Of a stretch of 64,000 nucleotides of DNA, positions 40,230-47,844 are shown in pieces. The position numbers were made by a program, and so were the translations under genes. Where the stretch lies: contig JBBQWZ010000001.1 in the NCBI GenBank assembly GCA_038210135.1, positions 246,760 to 310,759 of the forward strand, written 5' to 3'. Each line of letters starts with the position of its first letter. Position 1 is the first letter of the stretch. The DNA comes from JBBQWZ01 sp038210135 (GTDB lineage: Bacteria; Acidobacteriota; Terriglobia; Bryobacterales; Bryobacteraceae). The notes under the pieces are model-generated. The model did not search any database. It saw only the letters and a list, made by a program, of their open reading frames with translations, and was not told the DNA's origin.

Positions 40230-40253
40230 CGGGCCCGGAACCGGCCGGGCCCG
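40230..40253 (-). terminator. GC-rich hairpin abutting the start of the small-protein cluster (attenuator-like)
   Basis: CGGGCCCGG (40230-40238) and CCGGGCCCG (40245-40253) pair perfectly around a 6-base loop. On the minus strand the hairpin is followed by CAATTTT and then the ATG at 40222, so it looks like an intrinsic terminator with a short T-run placed at the ribosome-binding position. It may gate expression of the genes at 39617-40222. Confidence 0.5.
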
Positions 40254-40480
40254 TCAGCCTAACCTCAGCTTAAGAATGAAAGGCAAAAGAACGATCCTCC
40301 GATGAGAAGCAAAATGAGCGCGAAATGAAGTTCTCATCGCTTTCCGCCGGAAATCAGTATGCATGAAGCTTCATCGAATATCTGGTCTGTATTGCTCAGC
40401 TATTTTGCCACCGCAGAATCGGTTGCCCGGCAAAATTCACAGGCCGGAGGCCTATGCCACTTATAATCTTGCTTGACAGC

Positions 40481-40903
40481 ATGACGACAAAACGTACACC
40501 GGACAGCACGGTCGCCTCGAAGAACATCACCAAGCGGATTGAGGAGTTGGGGGATTGGAGAGGCGAGATGCTGTGCCGGGTCCGCGAGATCATTCACGCG
40601 GCGGATCCCGGGATCGAGGAGGAGTGGAAGTGGAGAGGGACTCCGGTCTGGTCCCATGACGGCGTCGTGTGCACGGGAGAGACCTACAAGAAGGTCGTGA
40701 AGATGACATTCGCCAAGGGAGCGTCCTTACGGGATCCGTCCGGGCTGTTCAATTCCAGCCTCGAAGGCAATGTGAGGCGTGCGATCGACCTTCACGAAGG
40801 CGAAAATGTGAATGAAGGCGCGTTAAGAAAGCTGATTCGCGAGGCGGTGGAGCTGAATGTCGAAGTCAAGACGCAGCGGGCGAGTAAGAATCGCGCCGGC
40901 TAG
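40481..40903 (+). CDS. DUF1801 family protein
   Basis: 140 residues from the ATG at 40481. Contains RIEELGDWRGEMLCRVREII, then IEEEWKWRGTPVWSHDGVVC and KVVKMTFAKGASL, the DUF1801 core, followed by a basic C-terminus. A TATAAT at 40462-40467 precedes the ATG by 13 bases; ATG 40454 is a less likely alternative. It is a second, distinct member of the family also found at 27037. Role unknown. Confidence 0.8.
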   Translation: MTTKRTPDSTVASKNITKRIEELGDWRGEMLCRVREIIHAADPGIEEEWKWRGTPVWSHDGVVCTGETYKKVVKMTFAKGASLRDPSGLFNSSLEGNVRRAIDLHEGENVNEGALRKLIREAVELNVEVKTQRASKNRAG

Positions 40904-41002
40904 TTTTTTGATCAGACTTCCCTGCGGCATCCGTAAACCCAAATCCGAGCCGAGCCCAAAGCGCTCCGAAAGAAGCGCGTCAGCTCCAGGCGAACGGCTC
41001 CC

Positions 41003-42382
41003 TCACTGCGTTGGGGCGCCCATTAGAATTCTGTAGATTGCTCCGGAGACCAGGAAGCCTACGAACCAGGCGTAATCGTAGAGCCAGCGTAATTCGGGAA
41101 TCAAGAGGCCGATGAGGGCGACTCCGACTCCGGCGATTAGAGCTCCGATCGCTTTGTAATTGAAGCCGTTCGAGTACTCGTAGATTCCACCACGACGGTA
41201 GAGGTCGTCGAGATTGAGCTGGCTGCGGCGGACCAGATAGTAGTCGGCGATCATGATTCCGGCGATGGGTCCGAGCAGCGCGGAGTAGCCGATGAGCCAG
41301 CCAAAAATGTAGGCGCTGAAATCGGAGAGCAGCCTCCACGGCATCATGGCGACTCCGAGGACGCCGGTGATAAGGCCACCGGTGCGGAACGAGATCCGCG
41401 AGGGACTGAGGTTCGAGAAATCGTTCGAGGGCGAGACGACGTTGGCGGCCACGTTGGTGTTGAGCGTAGCGATCAGGATGGCGACCAACGCGATCGCGGC
41501 AACGACCGGCTGCTGAAACTTTCCAACCAGAATGACGGGATCCCAGACGGGCTCGCCGAACAGGACAGCGGACGCGGAGGTCGCGGCGACTCCGATGAAG
41601 GAGTAGAGGGTCATAGCGGTGGGCAGGCCCATCGCCTGGCCGACGGCTTGCGCCTTCTGCGATTTCGCGTAGCGCGTGAAGTCGGGGATATTCAGCGCGA
41701 CCGTGGCCCAGAAGCCAACCATTCCGGTGAGGGACGGTATGAAGAAGTGCATGAATTCGGCCGTCGTCTTGAATTTGCTTGGTGAGTTCAAGACGGGGCC
41801 GAAGCCGCCGGCTTTCGAGGTGATCCAGAACAGCAGCAGGAGTCCGACGGCGAGCATGAAAGGCGCGCCGATGCCTTCAAGAATGCGGATGGTTTCGATG
41901 CCGCGCCAGACGACGAACATGTTGAGCGCCCAGAAGGCGAAGAAGCAGATCCAAATTCCGTCGGGGTGCGACTTCGCGCCGGGCCAGACGATTTGAAGCA
42001 TCGAGTAGACGGCTTGTCCGCCGATCCAGCATTGGATTCCGAACCAGCCGCACGCAACGATGGCGCGCAGGACAGCGGGCACATTGGCGCCCCGGACCCC
42101 GAAGGATGCGCGGACGTAGACGGGAAAAGGGATTCCGTATTTAGTGCCGGCGTGCGCGTTGAGGATCATGGGCGCGAGCACGATCAAGTTGCCGAGGAGG
42201 ATAGTTCCGATGGCTTGCGACCAACTCATTCCACCGGCGATGAGGCCGGACGCGAGCATGTAAGTCGGGATGCAAACGCTCATGGCGACCCACAGGGACG
42301 CGTAGTTGTAGGTGCCCCAGGTCCGCTTGGCGGGCGGGATGGGCGCGAGGTCTTCGTTGTAGAGACTGGGGTCGTGCGTCAT
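41003..42382 (-). CDS. NCS1-family nucleobase/hydantoin permease
   Basis: 459 residues, about 12 membrane helices. NCS1 marks: N-terminal LAPIPPAKRTWGTYNYASLWVAMS, ASFGVRGANVPAVLRAIVACGWFGIQ and WRLLSDFSAYIFGWLIGYSALLGPIAGIM with DYYLVRR. Members import uracil, allantoin or hydantoins by cation symport. It is the last gene of the reductive pyrimidine operon, separated from the dihydropyrimidinase gene by 104 bases containing a tandem repeat, so uracil/thymine or dihydropyrimidine uptake is the natural role. Confidence 0.92.
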   Translation of the reverse strand: MTHDPSLYNEDLAPIPPAKRTWGTYNYASLWVAMSVCIPTYMLASGLIAGGMSWSQAIGTILLGNLIVLAPMILNAHAGTKYGIPFPVYVRASFGVRGANVPAVLRAIVACGWFGIQCWIGGQAVYSMLQIVWPGAKSHPDGIWICFFAFWALNMFVVWRGIETIRILEGIGAPFMLAVGLLLLFWITSKAGGFGPVLNSPSKFKTTAEFMHFFIPSLTGMVGFWATVALNIPDFTRYAKSQKAQAVGQAMGLPTAMTLYSFIGVAATSASAVLFGEPVWDPVILVGKFQQPVVAAIALVAILIATLNTNVAANVVSPSNDFSNLSPSRISFRTGGLITGVLGVAMMPWRLLSDFSAYIFGWLIGYSALLGPIAGIMIADYYLVRRSQLNLDDLYRRGGIYEYSNGFNYKAIGALIAGVGVALIGLLIPELRWLYDYAWFVGFLVSGAIYRILMGAPTQ

Positions 42383-42422
42383 TGATTGGTTGGTCCGCTC
42401 CCTTACGGTCGCGGTTCTTTGC
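42382..42422 (+). repeat. Tandem repeat unit 1 (dispersed repeat copy F)
   Basis: 41 bases identical to unit 2 at 42437-42477, with core CCGCTCCCTTACGGTCGCGG. The first base falls in the start codon of the NCS1 gene. It belongs to the repeat family also seen near 18.1, 24.2 and 36.3 kb. Confidence 0.85.
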
Positions 42423-42436
42423 GGAGGGGACAGTCG

Positions 42437-42477
42437 TTGATTGGTTGGTCCGCTCCCTTACGGTCGCGGTTCTTTGC
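42437..42477 (+). repeat. Tandem repeat unit 2 (dispersed repeat copy G)
   Basis: Exact 41-base copy of unit 1, 55 bases on. The two fill nearly the whole space between the dihydropyrimidinase stop and the NCS1 start. Outer CCGC/GCGG can pair, so each unit may fold as a REP-like hairpin in the operon mRNA. Confidence 0.85.
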
Positions 42478-42486
42478 TGAGGGGGC

Positions 42487-43890
42487 CTACTTCCAGGCTC
42501 CGCCGCGGGCGGCACGTTTCAGGTAGCTGCCGCGTCCGGGGTTGCCGTGGAAAGCCGGTTTTCCGTCGGTGGTATCGACGACGACGTCGCCGCGGGAGAG
42601 GACGGTCCGGACGTTGCCTTTCACGTCCCAGCCTTCGAACATCGAGTAATCGACGCGCATGTGATGGGTGTGTTTGCTGATGCGGTGCTCGGCGAGCGGG
42701 TCCCACACTACGATGTCGGCATCGCTGCCTTCGGCGAGGACGCCTTTGCGGGGATAGAGTCCGAAGAGGCGCGCAGGCGTAGTGGAAACGAGTTCGACGA
42801 AGCGGTTGATAGTCAGCTTGCCGCTGTTCACGCCGTGATGATGGATGAGCTGCAAACGATTCTCGACGCCGGGTCCGCCATTCGGAATCTTCGTGAAGTC
42901 GTCTTTGCCGAGGACCTTTTGATCTTCGAAGCAGAACGGGCAATGGTCGGTGGAGACGACCTGGAGATGATCGTGGACGAGGCCGTCCCACAATTTCGCC
43001 AGGTGATGCCTGGGTCGCAACGGGGGCGTGAAGACGTACTTCGCGCCTTCGAAATTGGGGCGCTCGAGCTCTTCGATGGAAAGAAGCAGATACTGCGGGC
43101 AGGTTTCGGCAAACGCGGGCAAGCCACGGTCGCGTGCTTCGCGGACCTTATTCAAGGCGTCTTCGGACGAGAGGTGGACGATGTAGACCGGCGCCTGCGC
43201 CATCTCCGAAAGAGCGATGGCGCGATTGACGGCTTCGGCCTCGAGAGTCGCGGGCCGCGTGAGCGCGTGATAAATGGGCGCCTTTTTACCTTCGGCCAGC
43301 GCGCGCTGCACGATCACGTCGATGACGCCACCGTTTTCGGCGTGCATACAAATGAGCGCGCCGTTCTTTGCGGTTTGCGCCATGGCTTTGAAGATGGTGG
43401 CGTCGTCCACCATCAAGACGCCGGGGTAGGCCATAAAGAGCTTGAAGCTGGCGACGCCTTCGTCCACCATGTCGTCCATGTCTTCGAGGCCGGCGTCTCC
43501 AAGGTCGGTGACGATCATGTGGAAGCCGTAGTCGATGACGGCGCGGCCCTCGGCCTTCTTCCACCAGGTGTCGAGGGCGTCGCGCATCTTGGTGCCCTTG
43601 GCCTGGATAGCGAAGTCGATGATGGTGGTGGTTCCGCCGAACGCGGCGGCGCGGGTACCGGTTTCGAAATCGTCCGAGGACGTGGTGCCGCCGAAGGGCA
43701 TGTCCATATGCGTGTGCGCGTCGATGCCGCCGGGGAAGAGCAGCATTCCGGTGGCGTCGATGACGCGGTCGCCGGCGTTGTCGGGAATCGAGGGAGCAAT
43801 TTGGCGAATCTTCTCGCCGTCGGTGAGGAGATCGGCCTTGGTGGTTTTGTCGGCGTTGACCAGGGTCGCGTTTTTGATGAGGATCTTCAA
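42487..43890 (-). CDS. hydA: Dihydropyrimidinase (D-hydantoinase)
   Basis: 467 residues. Zinc amidohydrolase that opens 5,6-dihydrouracil to N-carbamoyl-beta-alanine. Metal residues: DAHTHMD (His59, His61), carbamylated Lys150 in ASFKLFMAYPG, MHAENG and YIVHLSSEDAL His, and Asp in VVSTDHCPF. The TTG start has GGGAGG 6 bases upstream and overlaps the preA stop (4 bases), giving translational coupling. Step two of the reductive pathway encoded here. Confidence 0.94.
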   Translation of the reverse strand: MKILIKNATLVNADKTTKADLLTDGEKIRQIAPSIPDNAGDRVIDATGMLLFPGGIDAHTHMDMPFGGTTSSDDFETGTRAAAFGGTTTIIDFAIQAKGTKMRDALDTWWKKAEGRAVIDYGFHMIVTDLGDAGLEDMDDMVDEGVASFKLFMAYPGVLMVDDATIFKAMAQTAKNGALICMHAENGGVIDVIVQRALAEGKKAPIYHALTRPATLEAEAVNRAIALSEMAQAPVYIVHLSSEDALNKVREARDRGLPAFAETCPQYLLLSIEELERPNFEGAKYVFTPPLRPRHHLAKLWDGLVHDHLQVVSTDHCPFCFEDQKVLGKDDFTKIPNGGPGVENRLQLIHHHGVNSGKLTINRFVELVSTTPARLFGLYPRKGVLAEGSDADIVVWDPLAEHRISKHTHHMRVDYSMFEGWDVKGNVRTVLSRGDVVVDTTDGKPAFHGNPGRGSYLKRAARGGAWK

Positions 43891-45260
43891 CAGGTGCCTC
43901 CCGGAGTGATGGATGCGGAGCGCTGCTCCCACGATTGCGGTGTGCGGCCGGTGTCGATTTTCTCCATCGTAATGCAGCCGTCCACAGGGCAGACGAGCCA
44001 GCAGAGATTGCAGCCGACACATTCCTGTTCGTCCACACGGGGGATGCGCGCGAGCGGCGTTTTGGTTGGATTAAGAGCTAATTGGGCAGATTTTGTGACG
44101 GGCGTGGATACCATCGTGTTGCGGCTGCGGAGTTCCATTTCAGCCGGGATGGCTTGCACGCCGCTGACACGATCCATGTGGATGCACTGGTGCGCACCGT
44201 CCCAGCAGGCGACGTAGCAGAGGTCGCAGCCGATGCATTTGTCCTCGTGAATGCGGGCGACGATTTTGTAATTCAGGTCGAGGTGCTTCCACTCCGTGAT
44301 GCGTGGAACGCTCTTTCCGCGGAAGTCGTCGAGGGTCGCGAAGCCTTTTTCGTCCATCCAATTCGAAAGGCCGTCGATCATGTCTTCGACGATGCGGAAG
44401 CCATAGTGCATCGCGGCGGTGCAGACTTGCACAGATCCGGCGCCAAGCAGAATGAATTCCGCGGCGTCGCGCCAGCCGGAGATCCCGCCGATGGCGGAGA
44501 TGGGGAGGCGCACGTCAGGATCCGAGGCGATCTGCTGAATCATGTGGAGAGCGATGGGCTTGACGGCGGGTCCGCAATAGCCGCCGTGGCTCGAGAGGCC
44601 TCCGACGTCGGGACGCGGCGTGAAGGTATCGAGATCCACGCCGGTGATCGAGTTGATGGTGTTGATAGCGGAGAGGCCGTCGGCTCCGCCTTTGCGGGCC
44701 GCGCGGGCGGCGGTACGGATGTCGGAAATATTCGGCGTCAGCTTGACGAGAACGGGCGTGCGGGCGGCTTCCTTTACCCATTCAGTGATCATGGTTGCGT
44801 ATTCGGGAACCTGCCCGACGGCGCTGCCCATGCCGCGCTCGCTCATTCCGTGGGGGCAGCCGAAGTTGAGTTCGAGGCCGTCGGCGCCGGCGTCTTCGGC
44901 CTGCTTGACGATGGTGTGCCAGGCTTCACGTTTCGATTCGACCATGAGCGAAGCGATGACGGCGTGATGCGGAAAACGTTTCTTGACTTCGGTGATCTCG
45001 CGCAGGTTGACGGTGAGAGGACGATCGGTGATGAGCTCGATATTGTTGAGGCCCATCATGCGCTGGCCGGCCCAATCGACGGAGGAATAGCGCGAGCTGA
45101 CGTTGACGATGGGGTCGCCGAGCGTTTTCCAGACGGCCCCGCCCCAGCCGGCGTCGAAGGCTCGCATCACTTGTTCACCGCAGTTGGCGGGCGGCCCGGA
45201 TGCGAGCCAGAAGGGATTCGGGCTGCGAATTCCGGCGAGGTTGGTTGTCAGATCAGCCAC
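43887..45260 (-). CDS. preA: NAD-dependent dihydropyrimidine dehydrogenase subunit PreA
   Basis: 457 residues. FMN-binding TIM barrel (LAGIRSPNPFWLASGPPANC; VNVSSRYSSVDW; LELNFGCPHGMSERGMGSA; ISAIGGISGWRDAAEF) plus a C-terminal ferredoxin domain with two 4Fe-4S motifs, CIGCDLCYVAC and CVGCNLCWLVCP. With PreT it reduces uracil or thymine to the dihydro form using NADH. It overlaps preT by 8 bases upstream and the dihydropyrimidinase gene by 4 downstream. Confidence 0.95.
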   Translation of the reverse strand: MADLTTNLAGIRSPNPFWLASGPPANCGEQVMRAFDAGWGGAVWKTLGDPIVNVSSRYSSVDWAGQRMMGLNNIELITDRPLTVNLREITEVKKRFPHHAVIASLMVESKREAWHTIVKQAEDAGADGLELNFGCPHGMSERGMGSAVGQVPEYATMITEWVKEAARTPVLVKLTPNISDIRTAARAARKGGADGLSAINTINSITGVDLDTFTPRPDVGGLSSHGGYCGPAVKPIALHMIQQIASDPDVRLPISAIGGISGWRDAAEFILLGAGSVQVCTAAMHYGFRIVEDMIDGLSNWMDEKGFATLDDFRGKSVPRITEWKHLDLNYKIVARIHEDKCIGCDLCYVACWDGAHQCIHMDRVSGVQAIPAEMELRSRNTMVSTPVTKSAQLALNPTKTPLARIPRVDEQECVGCNLCWLVCPVDGCITMEKIDTGRTPQSWEQRSASITPGGTC

Positions 45261-46577
45261 GCCGCGCCTCCAGCCATTGGGCGATGCCTTGTCCCGCGCG
45301 CTTGCCGTCGGCGACCGCGTCCACGACTTCGCCTCCTCCGTTTACGCAATCGCCGGCGGCGAAGTATTTCGGATTCGACGTCTGGCCGGTGGCGCGATCG
45401 GTGGCGATGCAACTGGCGCGGAAATCGACTCCGCGTCCGGTTAACAGGCGGCTGAGTTTGGTTTGGCCGAGAGCGACGATCACGGTGTCGGCTTCGATAG
45501 CGAATTCGGAACCGGTGATGGATTGGGGAGCGCGACGGCCAGTCGAATCCGGCGGGCCTAATTCCGTCCGAATGAATTCGATCCGATTTACAGTTTCACC
45601 GTCTTCAGAGCGAATCGCGGTGGGCAGAGTCTGCCACAGGAAATGGATGCCGCTGTGTTTCGCATGGTCGTACTCGAAATCGAAAGCGGGCATGGAAGCG
45701 CGATCGCGCCGGTATGTGAGCGTGACTTGTTCGGCGCCAAGAAGCTGGGCGGCGACAGCGGCGTCGATGGCGGTATTACCTCCGCCGATGACAAGGGCGC
45801 GGCGGCCGACGCGAGGGTGCTGGCTGGTTTTGTAGCGCGCGATGAATTGTACGGCGTCGCTGACTCCAGCGAGGTTTTCGCCGGGTATGCCGAGTTGCTC
45901 AGTGGGTCCGAGGCCGACGCCGACGAAGATGGCGGCGTAGTCTCTTTCGAGGGTGTCGAGCTCGATTTTCTCACCGATGGCGGCATCGGTTTGGATGTCC
46001 ACGCCGAGGGAGCGAACGAGCTCGACCTCTTGGAGGGAGACGCGCGGGCGGAGTTTGTACTCGGCGACGCCGTAGGTATTGAGCCCGCCCGGCATGGAGC
46101 GGGCTTCGAAGATGGTGGGCTGATAGCCGCGCAGTCGGAGCTCGGCAGCGCAAGCGAGGGAGGCGGGTCCAGCGCCGATGCAGGCGATGCGTTCTGATTT
46201 GGTAACGGCTCCGGCTTTGAGGTTAGCGCCGTTGGCGTAGAAGGCGTCCATCGCGTGGCGCTGGAGCTTCCCAATTTCGATGGGCTGCCTGTTGTAGCGA
46301 TGCATCACGCAGGCGCCTTCGCAGAGGACGTCCACGGGACAGACGCGGGAGCAACTGAGGCCGAGGATATTCGCGTCGAGGATGGTGGAGGCGGAGCCGC
46401 GGAGGTTGCCGGTGGTGATTTTCCGGATGAAGCGCGGCACGTCTATATGGGTAGGACAGGCCGCACTGCAAGGCGCGTCGAAGCAGTACAGGCAGCGGTT
46501 GGCTTCGACGACGGCTTCCTGCGGCGCGAAGGGCGGATGCAGTTCCGGAAAGGCGACGGCGAGATCGTCGGCGGTCA

Positions 46578-46578
<1 letters not shown>
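45253..46578 (-). CDS. preT: Dihydropyrimidine dehydrogenase subunit PreT (GltD-like flavoprotein)
   Basis: 441 residues from the ATG at 46578. N-terminal Fe-S domain with CLYCFDAPCSAACPTHIDVP and CSRVCPVDVLCEGAC; FAD-binding GAGPASLACAAELRLRGY; NAD-binding VIGGGNTAIDAAVAAQLLG; C-terminal YFAAGDCVNGGGEVVDAVADGK. It passes electrons from NAD(P)H to PreA. The ATG shares one base with the stop of the upstream nitrilase-family gene (TAATG), so the two are coupled. Confidence 0.95.
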
Positions 46579-47447
<869 letters not shown>

Positions 47448-47481
47448 TTTATCTCCAAAAACGGCGATCCCAAGAAAAAGA

Positions 47482-47512
47482 ACCCGGAGCCGCGCAGGGG
47501 CGCGTCCCGGGT
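47482..47512 (-). terminator. Terminator-like hairpin in the leader of the pyrimidine operon (possible attenuator)
   Basis: On the minus strand ACCCGG (47512 to 47507) pairs with CCGGGT (47487 to 47482), and inside it CGCGC pairs with GCGCG around a 4-base loop. TTCTTTTTCTT follows directly. It lies between the candidate promoter (47526-47531) and the first start codon (47447), about 35 bases before the ATG, so it would stop transcription unless opened. Controlled readthrough in response to pyrimidines is an inference. Confidence 0.6.
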
Positions 47513-47525
47513 CTGCAATGGAGCG

Positions 47526-47555
47526 ATTATACGTGAGGCGCGTCGGCCCCCACAA
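47526..47555 (-). promoter_or_regulatory. Candidate sigma-70 promoter of the pyrimidine degradation operon
   Basis: Minus-strand -10 TATAAT (47531 to 47526) with TTGTGG 18 bases upstream (47555 to 47550). Predicted start near 47519 gives a leader of about 70 bases that contains the terminator-like hairpin. Confidence 0.5.
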
Positions 47556-47586
47556 CCGCGGCTGCCTCGCGAGCTGGATTTGGTAG

Positions 47587-47610
47587 ATAGGGGGAGGGGG
47601 TATATTATGG
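47587..47610 (+). promoter_or_regulatory. G-tract promoter region of the copper operon, candidate CsoR site
   Basis: GATAGGGGGAGGGGGTAT followed by ATTATGG. GGGGGTAT matches one half of known CsoR operators (TACCC...GGGTA type); the other half is not a clear inverted match. TATATT at 47601-47606 may be the -10 box. Because csoR is the third gene of the operon downstream, autoregulation here is likely. Confidence 0.4.
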
Positions 47611-47627
47611 AATAGAGGGAAGAGGCT

Positions 47628-47843
47628 ATGAATCCAGAAATTCATTTGAAGATTGAGGGCATGCACTGCGATGGCTGCGTGCGGCGGGTGACGTCGGCAC
47701 TGTCGAAAACGCCCGGTGTTCATGTCGGAAGCGTAGAAGTCGGATCGGCGACGATTACTATGGAGCCGGGCGTGCCGGCGGAATCGGCGGCCGAGGCGGT
47801 TAAGAAGATCGGCTTTGCCGCGTCGATCGCACCGGGGGCGTAG
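47628..47843 (+). CDS. copZ: CopZ-like heavy-metal-associated (HMA) copper chaperone
   Basis: 71 residues, a single HMA domain. IEGMHCDGCVRRVTSAL holds the metal-binding C14xxC17 pair. It would carry Cu(I) in the cytoplasm to the adjacent ATPase. AAGAGG lies before the ATG. The ATPase gene begins one base after its stop. Confidence 0.9.
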   Translation: MNPEIHLKIEGMHCDGCVRRVTSALSKTPGVHVGSVEVGSATITMEPGVPAESAAEAVKKIGFAASIAPGA

Positions 47844-47844
47844 A

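Noticed and set aside
42547..44217. A 556-codon + strand open frame across the dihydropyrimidinase gene
   Set aside because: It is antisense to a gene with intact catalytic motifs; long antisense frames are expected in GC-rich codons. The same holds for 44082-45455, 9649-8750, 3181-4140 and 60454-61383.
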